A DNA stretch of 64,000 nucleotides from Bacterioplanes sp965233665 (GTDB taxonomy: Bacteria; Pseudomonadota; Gammaproteobacteria; Pseudomonadales; Oceanobacteraceae): positions 31,405-95,404 of the forward strand of contig CBDDTG010000050.1 in NCBI GenBank assembly GCA_965233665.1, in the 5' to 3' direction. Both the position numbers and the translations under genes were made by a program. Positions 24,241-32,801 of the stretch are shown here, piece after piece. Every line of letters begins with the position of its first letter. Positions within the stretch are counted from its first letter, which is position 1. The notes under the pieces are model-generated. The model saw only the letters and a list, made by a program, of their open reading frames with translations. It was not told the DNA's origin and did not search any database.

Positions 24241-25035
24241 AATATTTATTTGGACACTAAAATCATTGAGCGCTGGCACACGCTTTTTAGTGGCAATATG
24301 CTGTCTCAGCGCTTTGTAAACGGTGATGAGCTGGGCATTGCTGAGCAAAAACGGCTAAAAATTTATGTGGAAGAGTGGCGTTCACGCTTGTCTAGCATCA
24401 GCTGGTTTATGCGGGTGCTCAACGAAGCCATTGCGCGAGAAGCCAATCAGGAAGACCAGTGCTCTGGCCGCTTCTGGGAAGGACGATTTAAATCCCAAGC
24501 ACTGCTCGACGAAGCAGCACTCGCTGCGTGCATGGCTTATGTCGATCTTAACCCGGTGCGGGCAAAGATGGCAGCCACACCGGAAGCGTCCAAGCACACT
24601 TCGGTTAAGCGTCGGATTAAAAAAGCCAAGGTGAGCAAACAGCCAAACCACCCTAAGCAACAACCCAAGGAATTATTACCCTTCGTTGGCAACCCTCGGC
24701 AAAACATCCCGTTAGGCATTCAAATGAAGCTGACGGATTATCTGCAGTTGGTCGATTGGACGGGTAGGGTTATTCGCCATGATAAGCGCGGCGCCATTGC
24801 TCAAAATACCGCTGCAATTCTCGATCGTTTAGGCATTGATGATCAGCAATGGTTAGCCATGGCTGAGCATTTTGAAGACTGTTTTCAGACTTTCTCTGGT
24901 GGCGAAGAAAAACTACGCCTGGCCTGTGATGCTCTGAATTATCAGCGCCCGCCCCGGACTCAGTCGCTGTCGGATGTTACTAAACCGATCAGCCTGATAG
25001 CCCCTCCTTTTACCGCAGTCAGCATTATCAGATAA
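24241..25035 (+). pseudogene. REP-associated (IS200-like) transposase, 5' truncated
   Basis: The reading frame matches the middle and end of the long REP-associated tyrosine transposase family: IIERWHTLFSG, ISWFMRVLNEAIAREANQED, GRFWEGRFKSQALLDEAAL, AYVDLNPVRAKMA, then a C-terminal MKLTDYLQLVDWTGRVIRHD region. The N-terminal catalytic part with the HUH motif and the start are missing. The frame is open upstream only as a shadow of the cyclase gene. The break is at about 24,235, 60 bases after the cyclase stop. It is therefore a dead remnant that probably marks an old insertion or rearrangement. No full copy is in the window. Confidence 0.8.
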
Positions 25036-25198
25036 ATCTGAGGGTGGTTTGTGCGCCACCTTGACTGCCAGCACATAGAATTGCGTCATATCTCTTTTGT
25101 TTAGGCCTCTCTTCCCGCAGAATCATGCTGTCGATAGTGAATCAGTGGACAATGCTTCTGATGGCAGTGCCCTTTAGTTAAAGTGGATGTCCATGTAA
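25036..25198. other. Non-coding stretch between transposase remnant and RHS-like fragment
   Basis: About 163 bases with stops in all frames. I see no gene, RNA or clear hairpin. It belongs to the scar zone between the broken transposase and the RHS-like fragment. Confidence 0.5.
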
Positions 25199-25458
25199 TC
25201 CTTCTTTGCAAATCGCTTAAGAGACTATGTCTGGCTGGGTGGTATTGCCACGGTAGATATTAATACCGACGCAGATCCCGGGAGGTAGAGATCAGGACCG
25301 GTGAGGAATGGTGCTTTGTGTATGGGGAGCAGGATTGGGTTAGACCAGCTTTTAATGTTCCAGATCCAGATAATGCGGGTGATCAAGTAGGTGCAAGGTT
25401 TGGTGACTATAGAGCCCGTGCTGCCAACAATCATGCCAATAAGATAGCTTGTTCTTAG
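25199..25458 (+). pseudogene. RHS-like C-terminal remnant, broken
   Basis: The frame at 25,199-25,288 encodes RLRDYVWLGGIATVDINT, very close to the RDYVWLGG-type repeat that precedes the end of RHS proteins, then stops at a TAG. Another frame (25,264-25,458) continues open for 64 codons to a TAG, encoding GDQVGARFGDYRARAANNH near its end. Neither frame has a usable start codon. Together they look like a frameshifted tail of an RHS or polymorphic-toxin protein. The secreted protein gene begins 8 bases later. Confidence 0.45.
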
Positions 25459-25466
25459 GAATAAAA

Positions 25467-26468
25467 ATGAAAACACTAGTTATGCTGTTGTCTATGTTTA
25501 TTGCTTCCTATGTTTGTTCTTTTGAGCTTAATAGTGGCGTGGGGGAAAAGGATATTTCCCAAGAAATAAAGTCCATTATGTGGCATGCGAAAGATGGTCC
25601 AGGGATTCCTGAAGCATTGGTGATGAAGGATGAGCAGACTTTTTATTGGCTGTTCAGGAATAAGTCGATAGCTTTATTCGACTTAGCTAAGAGAGAAAAT
25701 CTAAAAGGCTGGGGCATTAAGCGCTGGCCCCATTTACAAGTCCCGCCAGAGATCAACTTTGCACCGGGTATGACTCAGAATCGCCAGCCGACGTTACGTC
25801 CAAGAAGCCCCAGTACCGGGTGTCTAACGCAATCGCCGCTGCGCTATGGCGACCTCGAAGGCGATGGCAGCAACGAAGTATTTTTAATCCTTGACGATGA
25901 ACTGATCGTATTTTCACCAGAGTATGAAGGCATTGTCTTTGCGATGTTTATTGATGCGAGCGATTGGTGGCAGTGGGATGATCATGATTGGCTGAGGTTG
26001 TATAAAGAAGACCATAATGGCAAGACGCCTCCGCTGGAAGATCAGTATCATGGCAACTCCCACTCCTGGCTGGGCAGTGCCGTTCAAGGCCGGTTTGAGC
26101 CGGGGGTGCGAGCTTACAGTAAGCTGTTTACCGGTGACTTTGATCAGGATGGCAATCCGGACCTGATTAAGTGGGAGAAGGTTTACATCAGCAACAAAAA
26201 AACCGAATCCATCGCTTGGAATAAAGTCCGTAATAGCTTGACCCATTACGAGCGCGACCTAACGACACAAAAACGCCTTGAAAATGGTGTGACTGGCGAG
26301 TATCTACCACAAATCACCCTGGACGTAGTGATCGAAGGCTGGCTGAGGGAGAATGAACTGACCTGGCAGCAAGGCTTTCCCTCTCGCTCTGAATGCTCAG
26401 GCGAAGAGGGTAAGTTGATTCCAGAAATGCACGATCCGCTACTTAATGATCCGGATGTTTTGCAATAA
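25467..26468 (+). CDS. Secreted hypothetical protein with FG-GAP-like calcium motifs
   Basis: 333 residues from ATG 25,467, with AGGA seven bases upstream. A signal peptide is seen (KTLVMLLSMFIASYVCSF). Two acidic motifs, GDLEGDGSNEVFLI and GDFDQDGNPDLIKW, resemble FG-GAP/VCBS-type calcium loops and suggest a beta-propeller-like fold. The family is not recognised. It directly follows an RHS-like remnant; genes in such a place are sometimes immunity or effector-associated, but this is inference. It converges with the gene at 26,475, with 6 bases between the stops. Confidence 0.7.
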   Translation: MKTLVMLLSMFIASYVCSFELNSGVGEKDISQEIKSIMWHAKDGPGIPEALVMKDEQTFYWLFRNKSIALFDLAKRENLKGWGIKRWPHLQVPPEINFAPGMTQNRQPTLRPRSPSTGCLTQSPLRYGDLEGDGSNEVFLILDDELIVFSPEYEGIVFAMFIDASDWWQWDDHDWLRLYKEDHNGKTPPLEDQYHGNSHSWLGSAVQGRFEPGVRAYSKLFTGDFDQDGNPDLIKWEKVYISNKKTESIAWNKVRNSLTHYERDLTTQKRLENGVTGEYLPQITLDVVIEGWLRENELTWQQGFPSRSECSGEEGKLIPEMHDPLLNDPDVLQ

Positions 26469-26474
26469 CTACCA

Positions 26475-27011
26475 TTACTGTATCTTTATCAACGGCTGCT
26501 CGCCGGCAAAGTCGGGCAGCAGCCAGATCTGTTCGAATTCCCCTTGGTCGATGTTTAATGAGCGCAACGCTTGGGTGATTTGCTCTCGGCTCCAGGCGGG
26601 GCTGGCGTTGCGAATGATCAGCCATACGCGCTCGGAGTCGTAATGTTTTGAGGCTTTGCTGGCCAATAAGCGCCCGAGGGCGTGCTTGAGTTGCTGTGGT
26701 TGGGAGAGCTCTAATAACTCCTGCAAATACCACCAAATCGGGTCGTGCTCTTGGCGACCGGAAACCCATTTGGCTTCGTCTTCGCTGGCGTATAAATGGG
26801 CAATTTCCAGATCGAGTTGTCTACCTTGATAAAAACACGAGGTGTCGGGTTTTCTTGGCTCGTTGTGCCAAATGTGGCGCATGGGCTGGCCGGTGTCTTG
26901 CTCAAATCGGCGCATAAATAAGCGCGCTGCGTCATGCTCTAGTTTGCGTTTTTCAACCTCAGAGCGGGGCAGTGTCCGGCCATCGTGGCGGCGATGTATG
27001 TCGGATGTCAT
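26475..27011 (-). CDS. Conserved-looking hypothetical protein, possible PD-(D/E)XK fold
   Basis: 178 residues with AGAGG upstream of the ATG. The middle region, PDTSCFYQGRQLDLEIAHLY, has the D...(x)DxE spacing of PD-(D/E)XK-type nucleases, and the protein ends in a beta strand (QIWLLPDFAGEQPLIKI). The N-terminal half is rich in charged helices. I do not recognise a family with certainty. The gene stands alone between two convergent or divergent neighbours. The nuclease idea is inference from a short motif. Confidence 0.65.
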   Translation of the reverse strand: MTSDIHRRHDGRTLPRSEVEKRKLEHDAARLFMRRFEQDTGQPMRHIWHNEPRKPDTSCFYQGRQLDLEIAHLYASEDEAKWVSGRQEHDPIWWYLQELLELSQPQQLKHALGRLLASKASKHYDSERVWLIIRNASPAWSREQITQALRSLNIDQGEFEQIWLLPDFAGEQPLIKIQ

Positions 27012-27104
27012 AGCAACCTCTGAAGTGTGTTGTGCGCGCCTAGTTAAGTCACGTAAGTAGCGTGCCCGTCTATTCAGCGACGAGCAAGCTCTGAGTGTTT
27101 GCTT

Positions 27105-27722
27105 TTAGCTGCCCAGTGCTGGGTAGGTGGTCCCTTTTTTAAGCCCGCAAGCGTGTGGGTGGGTGTTTTTAAAGGTCACGGGCAGCGTTTGGCCGCAGGG
27201 CAGCGCGTTGTAGTTAGGGGGTAAGTTTGGGCCGCACTTCTGAACGTCGAAGTGCAGATGGGGGCCGCCACTTTGTCCGGTGTTGCCGCTGCGGGCAATG
27301 ATGTCACCGGCTTTTACCCTGTCGCCTTCCGCTACCAAGGCGCCTTGATAAGTCAGGTGAAAGTAGCGGGCGATGGTGCCGTCGTTATGGCGAATGAATA
27401 CGTAGTTTTCTTCCAGGTCTTGGCCATTGTGGTCTTTAAATTGCTCACGCAACGCCACCACCTCGCCGTCTCTGGCAGCAGCAATGGCTGAGCCAATGGG
27501 CATGCGAAAATCGACGGCATATAAACCAACGCCCTGGTTGGCTTTGCGATAATGGCCTGTCGTTACTTCGACTGGGTAGGCGTCGCCCTGTGGGTAGGGC
27601 AATACATAGGGCGATTGCTGCTGCGTGGGGTAAACACTGCAGTCAAGGTCGATCTTGTTGCCGCTGCAGGCGGCGGATAGTGAGGCGCAGAGCAGTGCCA
27701 CGGCCGGGCGCAAATATTTCAC
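27105..27722 (-). CDS. M23-type peptidase domain lipoprotein
   Basis: 205 residues. A lipoprotein-like signal (LCASLSAACSG) precedes a LytM/M23 domain: LYAVDFRMPIGSAIAAARDGEV (about 68-89), GTIARYFHL near 115, GDRVKAGDIIARSGNTG near 135, GPHLHFDV near 153. The HxH pair is present, but the upstream zinc histidine expected eight (or four) residues before the Asp of AVDF is replaced (ANQGVGLYAVD). It may therefore be an inactive, regulator-type M23 protein, or use another ligand. It should act in the periplasm on or near peptidoglycan. Confidence 0.85.
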   Translation of the reverse strand: MKYLRPAVALLCASLSAACSGNKIDLDCSVYPTQQQSPYVLPYPQGDAYPVEVTTGHYRKANQGVGLYAVDFRMPIGSAIAAARDGEVVALREQFKDHNGQDLEENYVFIRHNDGTIARYFHLTYQGALVAEGDRVKAGDIIARSGNTGQSGGPHLHFDVQKCGPNLPPNYNALPCGQTLPVTFKNTHPHACGLKKGTTYPALGS

Positions 27723-27855
27723 AGTCGATTATCCAAGGTTAACTAACAGCATCCGCAAAGCGGTTCATGGCAGTGACTGTAAGAAATCCCCCAGCGCTGG
27801 GCAAGCGCTGAGGCCGTGTGAGGGGGGCTTTGTTAGAGTGTTTTTGGAAGCGCGA

Positions 27856-28954
27856 TTATTTGCGCTGCAAAAATACCCCGGCTTCGGTGTGATGGGTGTA
27901 GGGGAATTGATCGAATAGCGCGGCGCGTTGGATGGTGTGGCTTTGGCTTAACACTTCCAGGTTGGCTGCTAGCGTTTGCGGGTTGCAGGAAATATAAACA
28001 ATGTTGTCGTAGGCTTGCACTTGGCGAACGGATTCGTCGTCTAACCCTGCACGCGGGGGGTCGACTAATACGGTGCGAAAATCATAGTCGTTTAAAGCAA
28101 TGCCTTCTAAACGGCGAAAGCTGCGCTCGCCGCGCAGTGCTTGCACAAATTCTTCGCTGGATAAGCGAATAATATCGACGTTGTCGAGCTGGTTGTCGGC
28201 GATGTTTACCTGTGCGGCTTGCACCGAGGTTTTTGAAATTTCCGTTGCCAATACTCGGCGAAAGCGATCGGCCAAGGCGATGGAAAAATTACCGTTGCCG
28301 CAGTAGAGCTCTAACAAATCGCCGCCAATGCCAGTGACGCAGCTGCGTGCCCAGCTCAGCATGTGCTGGTTCATTTCGCCATTGGGTTGGGTGAAGCCGC
28401 CTTCAATTTGTCGGTAATGATAATTGTGGCCATCAACGCTGAGGGTTTCATTGACATAGTCGCGGCTTAAAACGCGCTTTTGCTTGCGCGCCCCGGCCAA
28501 TAATGGCAACGTCCAATTGCTGTGCCAGCTGCTCAGCCGCTTGTTGCCAGGCGTCGTCCAGTTGCTTGTGATAAATCAGCGTAATCAGCGCATCACCACT
28601 TAATGTGGTTAAAAACTCCACCTGAAATAAACGTCGGCGCAGCAGCTCATTGGGTTGAATCGCGTCGAGCAGTTCCTGCATCAGGCGTTGAATCAGCGGG
28701 CTGGCGATGGGGAAGTCTTTGACTTCGTAAGGCTGGCTTTTATCGCCCGGTGCGTACATGGCATAGAAGCAGCGCTCGCCGTCGTGCCATAAACGAAACT
28801 CCGCCCGCAGCCGAAACCCTTGCGCAGCGCTGGCGTGCACCTCTAATTCTGGCGCGTTGAACGGTGCCAACACCGCCGTCAGTTCGGCGCTTTTGGCCTG
28901 CAGCTGCTCAGGGTATTGCTCGGGTTGGACGTTGTGCTGATAAACCGGGTACAT
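27856..28954 (-). pseudogene. trmA: tRNA (uracil-5-)-methyltransferase TrmA, split by a frameshift
   Basis: TrmA makes m5U54 in tRNA. The first part (from MYPVYQHNV at 28,954) matches TrmA up to VAIIGR; then the frame is lost and runs to a stop at 28,448. The rest continues in another frame: RKQKRVLSRDYVNETL, GGFTQPNGEMN, LLELYCGNGNFS, VDPPRAGLD, and the catalytic SCNPQTLAANL, ending PYTHHTEAGVF. Removing one base of the four-G run on the minus strand (CCCC at 28,491-28,494) restores one frame of about 365 codons, the normal length. Either a true one-base insertion or a sequencing error is possible. Confidence 0.9.
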
Positions 28955-29041
28955 AGAGCCACCTTAAAAACGGGCGCACATTATACGAGTTGTGGCACAG
29001 ATTTCAGCCCGCAGGCATGTATCTGTCAGTTATATAACCGG

Positions 29042-29500
29042 CTATAACGGCAACGGCCCACCGGCTTTGACCTCGCGAATGGCAAAGCTGCTGTCGATGG
29101 TGTTGACGTTGGGGAGCTTTTGCAGGCGTCGCACCCAAGATTCGTAGTCGCGCAGGTCTCGCGCCACGACTTGCAGCAGGTAATCAAACGCCCCAGACAC
29201 TGTGTGGCAGCTCACCACCTGAGCCATGTCTTTTACCGTTTGCTCGAACTGCTCGATGACGGCGTCTTGGTGCTGGTTGAGGCGCACGTGCACAAACACC
29301 GTGATATCGAGCTGCAGTTTTTCGCGGTTCAGCTCGGCGCGGTAGCGCTGAATCCAGCCTTCTTGTTGCAAGCGGCGAATGCGTCGGGCGCAGGGCGATG
29401 GCGATAAATCGACCTTGTCGGCCAGCTCATGGGCGGTGAGCTGACCATTGTGCTGTAGCAGGTCGAGTAGGCGACGGTCGATGCGGTCGAGGAGCTTCAT
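29042..29500 (-). CDS. Lrp/AsnC-family transcriptional regulator
   Basis: 152 residues. The N-terminal HTH (LDRIDRRLLDLLQHNGQLTAHELADKVDLS, SPSPCARRIRRLQQEGWI) is followed by the RAM ligand domain, with VVSCHTVSGAFDYLLQVVARDL. It is divergent from the DMT exporter gene, with 124 bases between them. The exporter and the aromatic-type aminotransferase downstream are typical targets of Lrp-type amino-acid sensors, so control of that pair is likely. The intergenic GCCAC and GTGGC repeats may be its sites. Confidence 0.9.
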   Translation of the reverse strand: MKLLDRIDRRLLDLLQHNGQLTAHELADKVDLSPSPCARRIRRLQQEGWIQRYRAELNREKLQLDITVFVHVRLNQHQDAVIEQFEQTVKDMAQVVSCHTVSGAFDYLLQVVARDLRDYESWVRRLQKLPNVNTIDSSFAIREVKAGGPLPL

Positions 29501-29624
29501 ATGGCGAAAAACTCAATAAAGTTAGCTGTATGTGGCACAAGTGGCGCTTAAGTTTGCAAAATATTGCCACCTTTGGGCAGCTGGGTCCAAGCACAATAGT
29601 GCCAGTTGATAATTGGAGAGCACT

Positions 29625-30605
29625 ATGTCCGGCCCTGTATCGAGCCTTATGTCGAGCCCTAAGCCGGCCAGCCAAAGCTTGAGTTGGAAAACCGTTGTGC
29701 CCATTGATAATCACGCCAGCCAGCGCCGCTTGGGCTATTTGGCGGCGTTTGCCACGGTGTTGATTTGGTCGAGCTATTTTATGTCGCTGCGTCTGGGCGC
29801 CTTGTCGCCACTATCGACGCTGGACTTAACCCTGTTTCGCTTTGCCGTGCCTGGGCTGTTATTAGCACCTTGGTTTTGGCGCCGCCGGACACAGCTGTTG
29901 GCGGTGCCGCGTTTATGGCAGTTGGGCACGTTGGTGGGAGGTGGCGTGCCGTTTTTCTTACTCGGTGCTTACGCCATGCATTGGGCGCCAGTGGCCCATG
30001 GCAGCACGCTGATTCCCGGTGTGGCACCCTTGTTTGTGACCTTGCTGGCGGTGGGGCTGTTTGCCCAGCCGCTTACCCGCAATAAGCGTATCGGTCTGGG
30101 CAGCATTGCAATGGGCGTGGCTGCGCTGTTGCTCACCAGCTGGCAACAGGCCAATGCCGAGTTAGCACAAGGCCAAGGGCTGTTTTTAATTGCCAGTTTG
30201 CTGTGGGCCGTATTTACCTTGTCGGTCCGGCAAAGCGGCCTGGCACCTTTGGATGTCGCGGCTTGGGTTACCGTGCCTAGCAGCGCGGTGTTGCTGGTGT
30301 GGGCTGGGTTTGAATGGCCGTCGCTGTTTGTATTTCAAGTCAGTTGGCAGCAGTGGTTACCGCAGTTGCTGGTGCAAGGACTGGCGGTCGGCTTGGGGGC
30401 GGGTTTTTTGTATGGCTATGCCATTCGCCAGCTCGGTGCAGAAATTACTTCAGCCATCGGTTCATTAACGCCGGTGCTAGCGACGGTCGTCGCGGCGGTG
30501 TTTTTGCAGGAAACGGTCGAATTCAGCACCCTGGTGGGGTTATTCTTGGTCGCTTTGGGCGTGCTATTCGCCAGTGGACTATTTCCTGAACGGAGATCAA
30601 ATTGA
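29625..30605 (+). CDS. DMT-family (EamA) transporter
   Basis: 326 residues from ATG 29,625, with GGAG upstream at 29,615. Two EamA repeats with about ten membrane helices are seen (for example LGYLAAFATVLIWSSYFMSL and AEITSAIGSLTPVLATVVAAV). Such proteins often export amino acids or other metabolites. The gene is divergent from an Lrp-family regulator and overlaps the aminotransferase gene (TGATG), suggesting a role with amino-acid metabolism. The substrate is not known. Confidence 0.85.
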   Translation: MSGPVSSLMSSPKPASQSLSWKTVVPIDNHASQRRLGYLAAFATVLIWSSYFMSLRLGALSPLSTLDLTLFRFAVPGLLLAPWFWRRRTQLLAVPRLWQLGTLVGGGVPFFLLGAYAMHWAPVAHGSTLIPGVAPLFVTLLAVGLFAQPLTRNKRIGLGSIAMGVAALLLTSWQQANAELAQGQGLFLIASLLWAVFTLSVRQSGLAPLDVAAWVTVPSSAVLLVWAGFEWPSLFVFQVSWQQWLPQLLVQGLAVGLGAGFLYGYAIRQLGAEITSAIGSLTPVLATVVAAVFLQETVEFSTLVGLFLVALGVLFASGLFPERRSN

Positions 30606-31789
30606 TGTTAGAGCAGTTGGCTCCCCCGGCAGAAGATCCGATTCTGTCGCTAACGGTGGCGTATCGACAAGATGAGCGCGACGACAAACTGGATCTGGGC
30701 ATAGGTGTGTATCGCACGGCCGATGGCCATACCCCAGTGATGGCAGCTGTGCGCGAGGCGGCCATCGCCATTGCCGCGCAGCAAGACAGCAAAAGCTATG
30801 TCGGCTTGGCGGGCAACGAGGCGTTTAATCAGGCCATGATCAAGCTGTTGCTGACAGAGACCAGCGCACTGGCGCGCACGGCCGCCATTCAAACGCCCGG
30901 TGCCAGCGGTGCGCTGCGCATGCTGGGTGAGTTAATTGCCTACGCACGCCCAGGGGCGACGGTTTGGCTGAGCCGCCCCAGTTATGTCAATCACCAGCCG
31001 GTGATGGAAGCCTGTGGCCTTGAGGTGCGCGAGTACCCGTATTTTGACCCGGCCACCAAGCAGGTCGATGAACCCTCGATGCTGGCAGCCATTGCCGAGC
31101 TGGGGCCAAACGATGTGTTGCTGTTGCACGGCTGCTGTCATAACCCGACTGGGGCCGATATTTCCTGGGACAGCTGGCAGCAAATTGCGGCCATGGCACA
31201 AAAGCAGGGCTTTTTGCCGTTTGTCGACTTGGCCTACCAAGGCTTTGGCGATGGCTTAGAAGCCGATGCTGCTGGCCTACGTTTGCTGGCCGACACCTTG
31301 CCAGAAGTGCTGGTGGCGGTGTCGTGCTCGAAGAACTTTGGCCTTTATCGTGAGCGTACCGGTGCGGCACTGATCATAGGTGAGACCATAGAACATGCCC
31401 AGCGTGCCAAGGGCCATATGCAGCGCATTGCCCGTGCGACTTACACCATGCCACCCGATCATGGCGCAGCCATCGTGGCTCATATCTTGGCTGATTCGCA
31501 GTTGCAGCAGAGCTGGCTAGCCGAGCTCAACGCCATGCAGCAGCGCATCGTGCGTTTGCGTGAGCAGTTGGCCGGTGCCTTTAGAGAGGCCAGCGGCAGT
31601 GAGCGCTTTGACTATTTTCAACGCCATCGCGGCATGTTTTCTGTCACTGGCTTAACGCCTGAGCAAACCGCAGCGCTGCGTGATGAACATGGCGTTTATG
31701 TGGTGGGCGGTGGTCGCGTTAATGTGGCCGGTTTGAGCGAAAACCGCATCGACAAACTGGTGTCGGCGTTTTTGGCGGTCGGCGCGTAA
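30605..31789 (+). CDS. Aspartate/aromatic amino-acid aminotransferase
   Basis: 394 residues from ATG 30,605. Class-I PLP fold: DDKLDLGIGVYRTADGHTPVM at the start, the substrate-binding Arg region, CCHNPTGADISWD, and the PLP-lysine in SCSKNFGLYRERTG near residue 243. The C-terminal GGGRVNVAGLS carries the substrate arginine. It transfers amino groups between dicarboxylic or aromatic acids and 2-oxoglutarate. It is in one transcript with the DMT exporter and its stop overlaps a possible upstream start of the metalloprotease gene. Confidence 0.9.
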   Translation: MLEQLAPPAEDPILSLTVAYRQDERDDKLDLGIGVYRTADGHTPVMAAVREAAIAIAAQQDSKSYVGLAGNEAFNQAMIKLLLTETSALARTAAIQTPGASGALRMLGELIAYARPGATVWLSRPSYVNHQPVMEACGLEVREYPYFDPATKQVDEPSMLAAIAELGPNDVLLLHGCCHNPTGADISWDSWQQIAAMAQKQGFLPFVDLAYQGFGDGLEADAAGLRLLADTLPEVLVAVSCSKNFGLYRERTGAALIIGETIEHAQRAKGHMQRIARATYTMPPDHGAAIVAHILADSQLQQSWLAELNAMQQRIVRLREQLAGAFREASGSERFDYFQRHRGMFSVTGLTPEQTAALRDEHGVYVVGGGRVNVAGLSENRIDKLVSAFLAVGA

Positions 31790-31815
31790 TGCGCCGTATT
31801 GGAGTAGGACGCGTA

Positions 31816-32721
31816 ATGCGCCGCGCTGTGATGAACTGCCTTGGGCAGCGCTCGGGCTTGTTGCGTGCAACTGGGCTGCTATTGGCGGCCCTGCTCAGTG
31901 CCTGCGGCGGTGGTTCAAGCTCGTCATCATCGTCAAATAATGATCTGCAGTTGCCGCTGCCGGCAGAGCAGCGCCAAGCGGTGTTGCGCTTGCCTGTGGT
32001 GGTGCATGTTCTTTATCGCGATGAGCAAACCAACATCAGTGATGAGCAAATCCAGTCTCAGCTGGCAGCTACGAATCAGCATTTGCGTGCGCTTAACAGC
32101 GCTGAGCTTGCGACGGTGCCCGAGGTCTATCAGCCATACATTGCTGATGCACGCATTGAGCTGGTGCTGGCGGATAAAGACCCGCAAGGCCAGCCCAGCA
32201 CTGGCATTACCCGCACGCTTTACCTTGATCCGGTCGATGGCTCCTGCGATTACTGCACCGGCACGGCGGCGCAGTGGGATCCGTCACGCTACATCAACAT
32301 CTGGGTTGGGGAGTACAGCACGCGTACTGGTCGCCTAGCGGCCTTGGGCAGTGCCGTGGCTGGCCCCAGCTCGGCGCGTGAGCGGTGGGGCATTACCGTG
32401 GAGTACCGATTGTTTGGCACAGTGGGATGGCTGCATGAAGACTATGCCCAGGGCAAAACCCTGACCCACGAGCTGGGCCACTACTTAGGCCTGCTTGGGC
32501 ATATTCAGCTGGGGGACGGGCACCGCCTCTACAGTTGCGATGGCTTGCCGGATACCAGTTGCAGTAACAGTGAGCTGACCATGAGCTTTATGCGCACCTT
32601 GCAGCCCGATGCTGAGTTGAAAATGTTTTCTCGCAGTCAGGCCGATATCATGCGTCACACCTTGCTCAATGGCTATTTACAGGGGCTAGCGCAACTACAA
32701 CCACAACAACAACCACAGTAA
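31816..32721 (+). CDS. M43/pappalysin-like zinc metalloprotease lipoprotein
   Basis: 301 residues from ATG 31,816, with GGAGTAGGA upstream; a start at 31,789 overlapping the aminotransferase stop is also possible but lacks a ribosome site. The signal ends in LLSACGGG, then a Ser run follows (SSSSSSS). The catalytic motif HELGHYLGLLGH (HExxHxxGxxH) is at about residue 215, and a downstream Met-turn-like LTMSFM follows. It is probably an outer-membrane lipoprotein protease. A 12-bp repeat (CGTAATGCGCCG) spans the two candidate starts. Confidence 0.85.
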   Translation: MRRAVMNCLGQRSGLLRATGLLLAALLSACGGGSSSSSSSNNDLQLPLPAEQRQAVLRLPVVVHVLYRDEQTNISDEQIQSQLAATNQHLRALNSAELATVPEVYQPYIADARIELVLADKDPQGQPSTGITRTLYLDPVDGSCDYCTGTAAQWDPSRYINIWVGEYSTRTGRLAALGSAVAGPSSARERWGITVEYRLFGTVGWLHEDYAQGKTLTHELGHYLGLLGHIQLGDGHRLYSCDGLPDTSCSNSELTMSFMRTLQPDAELKMFSRSQADIMRHTLLNGYLQGLAQLQPQQQPQ

Positions 32722-32801
32722 GGTTGTTGATCGTCATATCAGCCAATGTGTGCGCGCGCGGCTGGGTTACAGTAGCGCTTTATTTGCGCTGGGAGTGACT
32801 T

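Noticed and set aside
27783..27836. Terminator between trmA and the M23 gene (CCCCC...GGGGG)
   Set aside because: The loop is long, alternative pairings exist and the T-run is short.
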